A program made the translations under genes and the position numbers. The notes beneath the pieces are model-generated. The model saw nothing but the letters and a program-made list of their open reading frames with translations. It searched no databases and had not been told where the DNA came from. DNA of 64,000 nt from Cephalopachus bancanus (Eukaryota; Chordata; Mammalia; Primates; Tarsiidae), in NCBI GenBank assembly GCA_027257055.1, contig JAPVLO010000232.1, positions 4,526,001-4,590,000 of the forward strand, read 5' to 3'. Below are positions 12,501 to 21,016 of the stretch, one piece after another; positions within the stretch are counted from its first letter, which is position 1, and each line of letters opens with the position of its first letter.

Positions 12501-15500
12501 CTCTAGAATACTGTTTTAAAAGTTAGGGTGGCAGTGTACACTAGAATACTGTTGTAAGAGTTAGGGTGACAGTGCACACTGGAACACTTATAAAAGTTAG
12601 GGTGACTGCACACTAGAATACTAGTGTAACATTTAGGGTGACAGTGCATGCTGGAACACTGCTGTAAAAGTCAGGGTGACAATGTATGCTAGTACACTGC
12701 TATAAAAGTCACTGTGACCGTGCATGCTTCCTGACCTACACCAGTGGCGGAGGCAACGGAGTGAGATCCTGAGAGTAAGCAAGAAGGTCATTGGGGTCAA
12801 TCACGCTGACGCCTGCTGTAAAGCAAATGCAGGCCAGTGAAAACCTAAAAGTATTCAGAATATTTAGCTTCATATTGGGACACTTTGAAAGTATAATATT
12901 AATAACAAAATTCAGGCAGATTTTCTGTAACAGGCTGTTCAGGAACGCTGGGAAAGAACTCCAGTGAAACTTTAGTACTCGGATACATTTCACAAGGACG
13001 TCACTCTCAGAGGGCATGATACTATTCGACTAAATGCTCACAGGCAGGTGGGTCCCATTTTCATCACAAGCCTCTCCCCCAGGAACGCGGAGCTTTCAAT
13101 ACACTTATTGTCACAAGAGCTACCCGCTTTATGTTGGGCCCCATGAGTGTGCTTATGCAACTCCAGACTAATGAATGGCATCATGGATCCTGACTTAGCT
13201 TGTCATTCATTTTCTTTTAATTGAGGTGAAATTCACATAACATAAAACTAGCCATTTTACAGTCAACAATTCAGTGGCATTTAGTACATTCACAATGTTG
13301 TAAAGCCACCACCTCCACTTATATCCAAAAGTCATTCCTTTTGTAAAAGTAACAATGATACCACTCTTTTAGCATGTTTGATAGCTTCACCAACACAGAA
13401 GACCACATACATAACTAGGAAAAATTTATGGTCACTAGGCCTCCTGACTGACCCTATGCGATATAAACACACACTCTCTCTTTCTCTCTTGTCCATTACA
13501 GTTACTTAAATCTTGTGGTAGAAATTTTATTCTGAAAATAGGCTCCCTGGAATTTCACAACATATTAAATTCAGAAAAGGAATGATTATTTTGTCAATAT
13601 TTTTAACATAAATTTTATAAAAGGATGTCTTCTACTCCTCTTATACAGGTACCACTTGTTAACTTTTTTAAAAAACCAAAAGCTAAAAGAGACTTCAATG
13701 TATCATACCTTATTGGGATAGCTGGTGGCTTCCTTCCCAAATCAGCTTCAAAGAAGAAGCCTTCCACAGCAATAAATAAAAATTGTGCAAATGTCACAAT
13801 GTTCCCACATCCTGGATGTTTCCTGTAACAAACACAAAAAAGGCACTAGCACAGATAAAGGCACAAAAACACACTGCATTGCAGTTCCAGAATCACGGGT
13901 GGGGGGGGAGGTAGGTCCCACGAGCCAAGCTCTCCTGATCCTGGTGTGTGTGCCCTGTGAATGCACACGCTGACAGTCACCTCCTAGATATGTGTGCCGA
14001 GCTTTCTTTTCTCATTCCTCCACAAGTGTAGCAGGCCATGCATGAGACCTGCTCTGCATACTCCTGCTGAAACCATGACACAGCACTCCCAGCAAGCAAG
14101 CTAGGTCTGTGTTCTTACTGGGATCCCTGCTTCAGCAAAGAGCCCTCAGCCAGGGCTTAAGCAGCAAAGCCCGAGGACAGGAAAGTGCTAAGGTCTCCTG
14201 GGACGCTTCCATGTCCCTGATCAGGAATCACTGAGCCTGCTGTCAGATGAAGTGCCGGTGACAGGGATATGACTTTAGACAGCGCCCCCAGAAGGGCAAA
14301 AGTGGGATCTGGGGATGTGGGAGTCTTACTCTTTTTGTCAGTACACAGCACAAATATACACACAGTACATAAGCCAGTAGATAGTACATCTATGGAGGGT
14401 GATTAAGGGGAAAAAAGTGTAAGAAGCATGGGGGTGGGAGCAATAATGAAAACAGACTGAGAAACGCTGAGAGCCCACTGTCCACAAACTTGGACCTGGG
14501 GACCCTATGTTTTGAATGTGTCAGGCCCTCAGGAAGGTTTCTGGAGGTCAATAGATCCTCTCAAGAGATCCATGCAATGGTTGAGGGATCTTCCACAGTG
14601 ACTGTCGGAACAAATGTACAAAGCAAAAAGGTCCCCTGGAGGCTCATGGGTTTCCTGAGCATGGCCACCTTTTGGCTGTTCACTCACAGCAAGAGACACA
14701 GGGAGCACTTAGCTGTGCTCTCCTAAAACTCCAGGCTTCCTGTCATACCACTGTTTACCACCCTTCACATTCTGCATTTTCATCTTGACCAAAGGTATTT
14801 ACCCCACCAGTTGTGAGGGGAATTTAACTGTATTACTACCTATTAACATGATGCTACTTAGAAAAATCAGCTTTCTGAAACCCACGCTCCACATCCAGTC
14901 CGAATTTCACTTTCAGCACTTCTTATGTTCCAGGGACAGGACAAGGCCAAACATCACGGGAATCCACAAATAACTCTGCAAGACACTTTACCTCATTCAA
15001 GGAGCTAATTAAAGGCATTAGCCTAAATATGAGAGATGGGAGAAGGCACTTGAATTCTGGGTAGTTCCCAGCACCGTTCTTTCAACTCCAGCCAGGTCAT
15101 GACACCTAGAAAGGCTTACCCTCCCCCAGTTCTGATGTGACTGGCCTGGGGTGGTACCCTGGAACCTGTACCTACAGAGTAAGAACAAAGAAGCAGCGGT
15201 TCTGCTTCAGTCAGTGACACTTGACTCTAAAGTGCAGTCAGAATTAAGATCACTTTGGGAGGCAGAGGCAAGAGGACTCCCTGAGCCCAGGGGTTCAAGA
15301 CCAACCTGGGTAACATGGTGAGACCTCCTCGCTACAATAAATCAGGAAAAAAATTAGCCAAGTGTGGTGGCATGCACCTGTAGTTCCAGCTACTTGGAAG
15401 GCTGAAGCAGAAGGAACGTCTGAGCCCAGCAGGTCAAGGATGCAGTGGCCATAAGCAAGCCGCTGCATTCCAGCCTGGGCAACAGAGTGAGACTCTGACT

Positions 15501-18500
15501 CAAAAAAAAAAAAAAAAAAAAAAACCACCAGTCTAGGTCCTGGAGAGGGCCTGAGGCGTTTGTGTGTGTGCGCATGTGAACACATAGATAATCCTCCGTG
15601 CTGACACAGGTTGAGAACCCGAGAACCACTGTGCTCCATGGTGGGTAAACTCCGTGGCAGTGGAAGTCAATCATCTCATCTAAGTCCAGTTTTCTTATCT
15701 TTAAGATGGGAAGTCCCAGGGCCAAGCCTGAAAAGTCCTTGACATGGTGCCTGCCAGAGTGAAAAAGGCAGAGAAGACTGTGATGGCCAGCAGCCAGGAT
15801 CCTGACTATGGAAAGGCCTTCAGTCTAAGCAGTTACCCTTCTGGAGTCATTCATACTGACCTATTTTTCTCATCTGTTAAATGAAAGTGATGCATTAGTG
15901 CTGTAGTGAGAATTCCATGAGAAAATACATATAAAGTGCCAACCAAGACTTAACTCAAAGGAGGCTCAAAAGTTTCCTAGTTTCCTTTCTATTTTCTCTT
16001 CATCAAAAGGTGGCTCAGCCTGTAATCCCAGCACTTTGGAAGGCCAAGATGAGTGGACTGCCTGAGTCCACGGGTTTGAGACCTGCCTGGGCAACTTGGC
16101 GAGACCTCATCTCTACAATAAATCAAAAATTAGCCTGGTGTGGTAGTGCACGCCTGTAGTTCCAGCTACCTAGAAGGCTGAGGCAGAAGGATCACCGGAG
16201 CCCAGCAGGTCGAGGCTGTGGTGGCCAGAAGCATGCCACTGCACTCCAGTCTGGGTGACAGAGTGAGACTCCAACTCAAAAAAAAAGAGCTTAGGCCAAG
16301 TCAAGTAAAGAACAGTGATTAAGCACCAATTATGAGTCAGTGGCAGCTTTGAGGGCATTCTCAATGTGAATGAGACCAGACCTGAGCCCTGCCCCAAGAA
16401 GATGACAAGATGATGAGGCAGCCAGATATGGAGAAAGAGACAGTGAGACCCCAGTGCCACTTGCAGGGGTGGTTAGAGGACCGGCCATGTCCTTTTCATC
16501 TCTGTGGCCCTGCTTTTGGGACTGTGACCAACCTTCACCCAAGCAGTGAATGAATGTGAGAATTCAAATGTGATCTAGAATATTATGACACAAAAGATAA
16601 AAAGAGAATTCGTTTCCAAAAAAAAAGATCTACTTTGCATGTGTATTCTCCACAGGATTTTTAAAAAAGCATCCTAACACTTTATTTTACCTTTACTTTA
16701 TGGAGGTGAATATTATTAGGCCCATTTCATTGCTAAAGACACTGGGGGCCACATGGCACCAACTTATTAAGTCTCCTGTGGTCACAAGGCAAATACCCTA
16801 ATTTTGGTTATAATTCAGTGGGTTTGGGTATGGGTTTTTAATTGTGCAGTCATCACTGCTATTTCATTTCAGAACACCCTCAAAGGTATGCCAGATCCAT
16901 GACGCATCACTCCCCCAAGTCCTGTGATGCTAGTTTACCTTTTGTCCCCATTTCCATTGAGTTTTAAAGTTCCTTTAAAGTACTCATGTAATACAACTTT
17001 TAAAAATCAAACAAGCCGGGCTCAGTGGCTCAGTCTGTAATCCCGCGCTTTGGGAGGCTGAGGTGAGTGGATTGCCTGAGCCCGCGGGTTCAAGACCTGC
17101 CGGGGCAACTTGGCAAGACCTCATCTCTACAATAAATCAAAAAATTAGCCAGGCGTGGTAGCGCACGCCTGTAGTTCCAGCTACTTGGAAGGCTGAGGCA
17201 GAAGGATCGCCGCTGCCCAGCAGCTCAAGGCTGCGGTGGCCGGGAGCAGTCACTGCATTCCAGTCTAGGCGACAGAGTGAGACTACAACTCAAAAGATAA
17301 AATAAAAATTAAAAAATAAAACTTTTAGAAATACATTGTGCCTGGCACAGTGGCTCAAGCTTGTAATTCCAGCACTTTGGGAGGCTCAGGCTAGAGGATT
17401 ACCTGAGCTCAGGGGTTCAAGATCAGCCTGGGCAACTTGGTGAGCCCTTGTCTCTACAATAAATCAAAAAATAAGCCAGGTGCAGTAGCTTGCACCTGTA
17501 GTTCCAGCTACTTGGAAGGCTGAGGTGGAAGGATCGCCTGAGCCCAGCAGGTCGAGACTGCAGTGGCCATGAGCGTGCCACTGCACTTCAGCCTGGGTGA
17601 CAGACTACGACTCAAAAAAAAAAAAAAAAAGAAATACATTGTATTGCTACCAATAGAATTATGTATTTTTACCTGAATAATTCATTTTAAAACTTCAGAG
17701 TAAAAACTTGGATCCCTTAATCTCTTAATTTCTCGAACATTTCCGAATATTCTTCAGAAATTATAATCACTGACTGCAGTCTTTCTTACTTTGAATTCTC
17801 TTTGGTAAGAAATCAAATTTTATTTTTAAAAAATGCAACATTGAAGATAATGAATGGGGCAGACAACTTATGCCTTTTGCATTTCTTAGGCTTCCTTAAT
17901 TTGAGGCATTTGATCGAAAAATAAAATGGGAAAAAGAAAATGTTTCAGCTAGTTTTCCTGACACAAGACTTGCAACATGTTGCCTAGGTAATTAATGAAT
18001 GGGTCTGTCTTGCTTTCAAGGTAGACTGTAAGCTTCCTGAGGAAGGGGGTCGAGGCACTCATCCATTTCTACCCATCTGCCCTGTACACCGCACTGAGTT
18101 TTCTATTTTATTACTGGCCCTGATTAGAGATACAAAAATCAGAAAGACAAACCTAACTTTGTATTCCAACTTGGGGAAATGATTTAAAATGTTCTCTTCC
18201 TCCTGCAAGTCACTGTAGCATTTCCATGTGGAGTTTCATGTGTTGTTTCCTAGGAAGCCATATTAAAAAGCACAGCTGCTGCTCTATAAAAATCGATGAG
18301 CTTTCCACCAGAGTGTCCCAAGACAAAGTCACAAATTCTGAGGTCCCATCTAGAAAAAAACCTCAAAGTCCATCTGGTTCAAACAGTTCTTATTTTACTA
18401 ATTTGTAACATGAGGGGTTGTGATGTCCTTAAGCAAATCAGGACAAGGCTGCTTGTCTGAAGTGCCATAGACTATATTAATGCATGTACCTCTTCACTGC

Positions 18501-20656
18501 TTTATGAAAGCTGTTTTATGCAAAAATGTTTATTTGCATAAGAGCAATAAGGAGTGGTGACTTACTTACGAATTTACAAAATATTCTAACAGATGCAACT
18601 ATAAAGCACAAACATGTTTTGTGGATTTATCAATTAAAACAAAGTTTATCTGTATTGAAACCAAGTTGTCGGAAAGGGAAGCCTCTGAGGATATGCTCCG
18701 AGCTTGACACGGTCAACTCATTTAATCCTTTCAAACCCCGTGAGGCTGGCAAAACCATCACTCCCCTTTACAGTTGAGACAGACAGGGGAGATGGAAGTA
18801 ATTTAGTCAAGGGCTCACAAACTCATAGAGGGCTTCAGTTCTTCCACCTGCTGTTGTCATACAGTCTTCAGCAAGATTTTTTTTTTTTTTTTTTTTTTGA
18901 GTTGGAGTCTCACTCTGTCGCCCAGACTGGAGTGCAGTGGCCGCTCCCGGCCACTGCAGCCTCGATCTGCTGGACTCCAGCGATCCTTCCGGCTCAGCCT
19001 TCCGAGTAGCCGGAATTACAGGCATGCGCTACCACGCCCGGCTGATTTTTTTGATTTATTGTAGAGATGAGGTCTCGCTGTCCAGGCGGGTCTCGAACCC
19101 GCGGGCTCAGGCAATCCGCTCACCTCAGCCTCCCAAAGGCGCGGGATTACAGGCTGAGCCACCGAGCCCGGCTTCAGCAAGATTTAATTACATATTCAAC
19201 ACAAATGTTACACTATTATTCTTTCATTTCCATGGCCGGCCCTCATGACATCCCTTTTCTGTGTTTTCAAATCCATTTCCAAAGTGGCCTTCTTTTGAAG
19301 TGTGTCAGGCTTGCAGCTGGATACAATCTTATTTTCATTTTCATATTCCTCACCACTTACTCTCAAGACAAATAACAGATATTCATCAACACTTTCAGCA
19401 TAATAAAAGTTCGAGCTCTGTAACAGAGTTTCCCTTGAATAAAATGGCTGCTTCAAAATGACTTAATCAACAGTAAAAAATAAAATATGCTGCTAACTGG
19501 CACGATATGAGTAACTGGGCGACCAAAGGCCACAGGTGGCTCAAACTTAAAAAGTAACAGGGAGGCTGAAAAACACAGTGTAGACGCCCTGGGTCCCAGT
19601 CTGGCTCTGGCACTTACAAGCAGTGAGAGGCCAGGTGACTTCAGCGGGCCTCCCGCTTCACTTTCAGCGAAAAGTGAGTGCAAATCTTGACCTGTCTTAT
19701 GCACAAGATGGTCAACTGACAGACTGAGCAGCTCCAGCCCGGGAGTCCGCAACGCTCCCAAATCGTAAACTTTTTGATGTGGACATGATGCCACAAGCGG
19801 CAAATTCACACCTGACACCTTTGCTTCCTCACAGTCCAATGTACACAAACTTTGAGGCATGCACAAATTATCAAAAATACTGTATAAAATTACATTCGGG
19901 CAATGTGTATGCGAAACAGCAATGAATTTCCTGTTTAGACCTGGGCCCCATCCTCAAGATACCGCATCATGAATATGCAAAAATTCCCCCAAAATAATCC
20001 AACCAAGCACTTGGGGTCTCAAGCGTGTCGGAGAAGGGGCACTCGGCCTGCAGCGCACAGACTCGGAAACACAGGGACAGCACAGGGACTCTCTCCTCTG
20101 CAGGCAGCAGAAAAGAGGGGGCCCGGGAGCCTCGACCAGGCCACCCGGGTGTCGGAGCCGTGAGAGAACGCACAACGCGGAGCTTCCGGGTCCCGGGCCT
20201 TTTCCGGGGATATCTTCTGCACCATCTCTGGCCCCTAACCGCGGCAGTTCTCTCTCGAAAGCGCCACCGCCACTCCCAATCCACAAGGCAAATCCCCAAA
20301 CGCGCGCGCCCGGGACCGTAACGCCGTGAGGCGGACGCGTCCCTGCGGCTTGAACCCGACTCGGCCTCGCGCGGACACGCGTGTGGGGGTGAAGTCCCGC
20401 GTTCTGGAGTCGCAGCCGAGCCCCGCCCTGGCCCAGCGTGACGTCGGCGGGGCCGGGTACGGGGGAGGGACCGAGGGCGGCCGGGATTGGCGGGAAGGGG
20501 GCGGCCCGGCGGAGTCCCGAGCGGGGAAAAGGGACCGGCGGTGCGACGGGAGGGGTCGGCGTTCCCCGGGGTCGCTCACCGGACCAGCAGCTCCAGGAAG
20601 ATCACGTTGCTGCAGCAGCCGGCGAACACCAGGCCCACGGCGAAGGCCGCGCGCAT
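3434..20656 (-). CDS. SLC35B4: SLC35B4, UDP-xylose/UDP-GlcNAc transporter (5' part, exons 1-5 joined)
   Basis: Joined minus-strand coding exons: 20656-20580, 13822-13709, 7308-7206, 5869-5820, 3515-3434 (426 nt, 142 codons, no stop). The product starts [20 protein letters not shown] and continues with [52 protein letters not shown] and [20 protein letters not shown], which I recognise as SLC35B4. The family belongs to the drug/metabolite transporter superfamily. It exchanges UDP-xylose and UDP-N-acetylglucosamine into the Golgi/ER lumen for glycosylation. The human protein is about 331 residues, so roughly 43 percent is present here. Hydrophobic segments are visible at about residues 4-24, 34-48, 66-83, 99-111 and 119-136, as expected for a multi-pass protein. 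Splice phases are 2, 2, 0, 2, then probably 0. The remaining exons and the C-terminal targeting signal are off the left edge. No disabling change is seen, so the gene looks functional. Confidence 0.97.
5021..5066. repeat. Local direct duplicate, copy A (see 5904-5949)
   Basis: This 46-bp segment matches 5904-5949 at 41 of 46 positions by my hand alignment, in the same orientation. The shared core includes GAGAATGAAAATG and TCCAGGATGAAC. The copies are about 880 bp apart, one on either side of SLC35B4 exon 4. Confidence 0.8.
5337..5530 (+). repeat. MER5A/B-like hAT-Charlie non-autonomous transposon
   Basis: Starts CACTGTCCAGCAGAAC and contains CCACATGTGGCTACTGAGCA followed by a diverged AAATGTGACTA. 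These are the signature blocks of the MER5 family (cactgtccaata..., ccacatgtggct...). The right end is unclear. Confidence 0.7.
5820..5869 (-). CDS. SLC35B4: SLC35B4 coding exon 4
   Basis: 50-nt exon. The acceptor is CTTTCGCAG ending at 5870 and the donor is GTAAGC from 5819. It encodes [16 protein letters not shown] plus two bases of an arginine codon. It begins in phase 0 and ends in phase 2, so skipping it would shift the frame. The hydrophobic stretch is part of a transmembrane helix with two lysines at its end. The encoded residues match human SLC35B4 as I remember it. Confidence 0.96.
5904..5949. repeat. Local direct duplicate, copy B, next to the exon 4 acceptor
   Basis: Partner of 5021-5066. 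On the gene strand this copy lies 35-80 nt upstream of the exon 4 acceptor, in the region where the branch point is expected. Confidence 0.8.
6106..6309. repeat. Tigger/pogo-like DNA transposon remnant
   Basis: Begins CAGTCATTCCCTGGTATAC, followed by a diverged GGTTCCAAGAC block. It ends AAAATCCACATGTATGTAGA ... CCAAGAGTCAACTG, like the terminal parts of short Tigger/MER2-group elements. The ends are imperfect inverted repeats (CAGT...ACTG). Internal sequence is deleted, so it is non-autonomous. Confidence 0.65.
7206..7308 (-). CDS. SLC35B4: SLC35B4 coding exon 3
   Basis: 103-nt exon. The acceptor is GCGTTCCAG ending at 7309 and the donor is GTAAGT from 7205. One base completes an arginine codon begun in exon 2, followed by 34 codons: [20 protein letters not shown], then [14 protein letters not shown]. 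It carries one membrane helix followed by the conserved [12 protein letters not shown] loop/helix region. It is identical to the human protein as I recall it, the strongest conservation in the window. Confidence 0.97.
8053..8171 (+). mobile_element. Alu, left part (split by a solo LTR)
   Basis: Plus-strand Alu left arm starting GGTTGGGTGCGATGACTCAT and stopping at the target duplication CTCATC. Its continuation resumes at 9702 after the LTR. Removing the LTR and one copy of the duplication restores a normal Alu junction (CTCATCTCTACAATAAATCA). Confidence 0.9.
8172..9701 (+). mobile_element. Solo LTR, betaretrovirus-like (ERV2/ERVK class)
   Basis: 1,530-bp LTR starting TGTTGGGAGCCGGCC and ending CACCCGTA. 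It is bounded by a perfect 6-bp direct repeat CTCATC (8166-8171 and 9702-9707), the usual duplication size for ERV2 elements. Near the 3' end are a TATAAG (9418-9423), an ATTAAA polyadenylation signal (9440-9445) and a pyrimidine-rich CTTT tract (9480-9618). No gag, pol or env is present, so this is a solo LTR left by LTR-LTR recombination. The U3 contains an imperfect internal direct duplication of about 460 bp. The LTR is antisense to SLC35B4. Confidence 0.85.
8377..9130 (+). repeat. Internal duplicated blocks in the U3 of the solo LTR
   Basis: The blocks TTCATTGTTCCC (8378 and 8852), GGTTTTGGC-type (8427 and 8880) and CTTTGGACTGGGCCACATTC (near 8610 and 9070) recur in the same order with a spacing of about 455-475 bp. 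A third partial copy, TACTTTGGACTGGACTGCAT, lies at about 8648. This explains the unusual length of the LTR. Confidence 0.75.
9702..9897 (+). mobile_element. Alu, right part (continuation of 8053-8171)
   Basis: Resumes with CTCATCTCTACAATAAATCA, runs through the right arm and ends GACTCCAACTCAAAAATGAA with a decayed A-rich tail. Confidence 0.9.
10701..12729 (+). repeat. 38-bp minisatellite in SLC35B4 intron 2
   Basis: Tandem array of a unit of about 38 bp. In order, the consensus has TAGAACACTGTTGTAAAAG, then TTAGGGTGACAG, then TGCACGC or TGCACAC. By length there are about 45 units, outside the Alu that occupies 11121-11410. Units vary by point changes and small deletions, and some are hybrid or truncated. 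Most units carry one TTAGGG hexamer, and many carry the palindrome GTGCAC. There are no spacers. Confidence 0.95.
11121..11410 (-). mobile_element. Alu inserted in the minisatellite
   Basis: Minus-strand, CpG-rich, full-length dimeric Alu. It has a poly-T start, then GAATTGGGAGTCTCACTCTG, the AATTTTTTGATTTATTGTAG signature and a CCAGGCC end. The flanks CTAACACGG and CTAACACTG form an imperfect target duplication drawn from the minisatellite unit. Confidence 0.95.
13205..13360 (-). repeat. L1M-type 3' UTR fragment
   Basis: The plus strand reads TTTTAATTGAGGTGAAATTC, a degenerate middle, then GTACATTCACAATGTTGTAA. This is the reverse complement of a very common old L1 3' segment. The same family segment recurs at 26595 and 56970. 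Confidence 0.75.
13709..13822 (-). CDS. SLC35B4: SLC35B4 coding exon 2
   Basis: 114-nt exon. The acceptor is TTTGTTACAG ending at 13823 and the donor is GTATGA from 13708. The first G completes CGG (Arg26), then come [16 protein letters not shown], then [21 protein letters not shown] and two bases of an arginine codon. It encodes the first luminal loop and second membrane helix of the transporter. Compared with the human protein as remembered, one Leu is Phe (F-F-F-E-A-D). Phase 2 at both ends. Confidence 0.97.
15194..15631. repeat. hAT-like non-autonomous element split by an Alu
   Basis: Starts CAGCGGTTCTGCTTCAG and ends GAGAACCCGAGAACCACTG. These are imperfect inverted ends of the MER20/MER58-like hAT group. 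An Alu (15251-15524) sits in the middle. Confidence 0.55.
15251..15524 (+). mobile_element. Alu, 5'-truncated
   Basis: Starts inside the left arm at CACTTTGGGAGGCAGAGG, has CTACAATAAATCAGGAAAA, and ends GACTCTGACTC followed by about 24 A residues. Confidence 0.93.
15780..15965. repeat. MIR-like fragment
   Basis: Contains TTTTTCTCATCTGTTAAATG and CATATAAAGTGCC, typical of the MIR 3' half on this strand. Confidence 0.5.
16009..16287 (+). mobile_element. Alu, lacking the first bases
   Basis: GGTGGCTCAGCCTGTAATCC at the start, CTACAATAAATCAAAAATTA in the centre, and GACTCCAACTCAAAAAA at the end. Confidence 0.94.
16665..16805 (+). repeat. MIR-like fragment
   Basis: GAATATTATTAGGCCCATTT ... GTCACAAGGCAAATAC resembles the MIR block for low-count number/percent sequence, attattatccccattt ... 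ggtcacacagc. Confidence 0.5.
17015..17321 (+). mobile_element. Alu, full-length
   Basis: GCCGGGCTCAGTGGCTCAGT at the start, CpG-rich left arm (AATCCCGCGCTTTGG), CTACAATAAATCAAAAAATT in the centre, and CTACAACTC plus an A-rich tail. Confidence 0.96.
17340..17630 (+). mobile_element. Alu, full-length with target duplication
   Basis: Begins GCCTGGCACAGTGGCTCAAG and ends CTCAAAAAAAAA. AGAAATACATTGT flanks it on both sides. It lies 20 bp after the previous Alu in the same orientation. Confidence 0.96.
18010..18125 (+). repeat. L2 3'-end fragment
   Basis: AGACTGTAAGCTTCCTGAGG followed by a diverged CTGCCCTGTACACC, matching the L2 3' UTR pattern (gtaagctccatgaggg ... ctgtatccccagc). Confidence 0.5.
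18700..18865 (+). repeat. MIR-like fragment beside a young Alu
   Basis: CTCCCCTTTACAGTTGAGAC and GTCAAGGGCTCACAAACTC resemble the MIR fold (cccattttacagatgag ... caaggtcacacagc). Confidence 0.5.
18880..19171 (-). mobile_element. Alu, full-length and young-looking
   Basis: Minus-strand Alu with a long poly-T (about 20), GAGTTGGAGTCTCACTCTGT, intact CpGs, TTTGATTTATTGTAGAGATG and an end ACCGAGCCCGG. CTTCAGCAAGATTT flanks it identically at 18866-18879 and 19172-19185. Confidence 0.97.
20439..20446. promoter_or_regulatory. CRE-like site TGACGTCG
   Basis: TGACGTCG within the first 150 bp of intron 1, in the CpG island. One base off the palindromic CRE. Confidence 0.4.
20580..20656 (-). CDS. SLC35B4: SLC35B4 coding exon 1
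   Basis: Coding part of exon 1: ATG at 20656-20654, 25 codons plus two bases, and donor CG|GTGAGC with GT at 20579-20578. It encodes [20 protein letters not shown] then L-E-L-L-V and the start of R26. This first hydrophobic helix is diagnostic for SLC35B4. An upstream in-frame ATG at 20803 would add 49 residues that do not resemble the family, so I chose the 20656 start. The base context is GGCC before ATG with C at +4. The 5' UTR continues upward into the CpG island. Confidence 0.96.
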
Positions 20657-20843
20657 GGCCGGACCCGGGAGGGCGGCAGAGGGAACCCGCCCACGCGGCC
20701 CCCGGGACGCCGGCCCGCAGACCTCGTCGCGGCGCCGCACGGCGCACAGTTCCCGAGCGCCGCGGACGCCGCCGGTCGACGAGCTGTAGTTCGCAGTCCA
20801 CACCGGCCCCGCTCATCCGAAGGGGCGTCCTGGACCCGGCCAG

Positions 20844-20862
20844 ACTACACGTCCCAGAATGG
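20844..20862 (+). promoter_or_regulatory. ZNF143/THAP11 (SBS-type) motif
   Basis: ACTACACGTCCCAGAATGG closely matches the SBS consensus (actacaattcccagmatgc), keeping ACTACA, TCCCAG and ATG. It lies about 190 bp upstream of the start codon. Confidence 0.8.
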
Positions 20863-20971
20863 CGCGCGCCGCTACGACAGGCTGTGACGTTCCCCTCTCT
20901 GCGGGGCCTCCCAGCAGGAGAGAAGAGGGGCGGGGCGCCCGGCATGCCTCGCGGGACCAGCGGCCGCGGGG

Positions 20972-20990
20972 CTTGCTGGGAAGTGAAGTC
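20972..20990 (-). promoter_or_regulatory. Second ZNF143-type motif, opposite orientation
   Basis: The plus strand reads CTTGCTGGGAAGTGAAGTC; the reverse complement GACTTCACTTCCCAGCAAG fits the same consensus with changes in the ACTACA half. Confidence 0.6.
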
Positions 20991-21006
20991 CGACGCTGTC
21001 CGTGTT

Positions 21007-21016
21007 TCTCGCGAGA
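21007..21016. promoter_or_regulatory. TCTCGCGAGA palindrome (BANP/CGCG element)
   Basis: A perfect 10-bp TCTCGCGAGA, an established element of unmethylated CpG-island promoters bound by BANP. About 350 bp upstream of the start codon. Confidence 0.85.

Larger units (their letters stand above)
7309..13708 (-). other. SLC35B4: SLC35B4 intron 2
   Basis: 6.4-kb intron with donor GTATGA and acceptor GCGTTCCAG. Contents from left to right are: AT-rich unique sequence to 8050, an Alu split by a solo LTR (8053-9895), unique sequence, the 38-bp minisatellite (10701-12729) with an inserted Alu, unique sequence, and an L1M fragment (13205-13360). Confidence 0.9.
13823..20579 (-). other. SLC35B4: SLC35B4 intron 1
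   Basis: 6,757-bp intron with donor GTGAGC at 20579 and acceptor TTTGTTACAG. It contains five Alus, a hAT relic split by one of them, several MIR pieces and an L2 3' end. Its first 500 bp lie in the CpG island, with a CRE-like TGACGTCG at 20439. Stretches 13830-15190 and 19200-20000 show no recognisable element to me. Confidence 0.9.

Noticed and set aside
10701..12729. Regular repeats that might suggest a CRISPR array
   Set aside because: Units are contiguous without spacers, in a primate intron. This is a minisatellite.
12736..13017. 93-codon minus frame in intron 2 next to the minisatellite
   Set aside because: Protein-like at first sight, but no splice-site context fits SLC35B4. Exons 2 and 3 join in frame without it.
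15295..15639. 114-codon minus frame
   Set aside because: Translation of an Alu in reverse (poly-F run, L-E-S-H-S-V-A-Q type text).
20801..20803. Upstream in-frame ATG for SLC35B4
   Set aside because: The added 49 residues are GC-biased and absent from the known protein. The 20656 ATG gives the family N-terminus.
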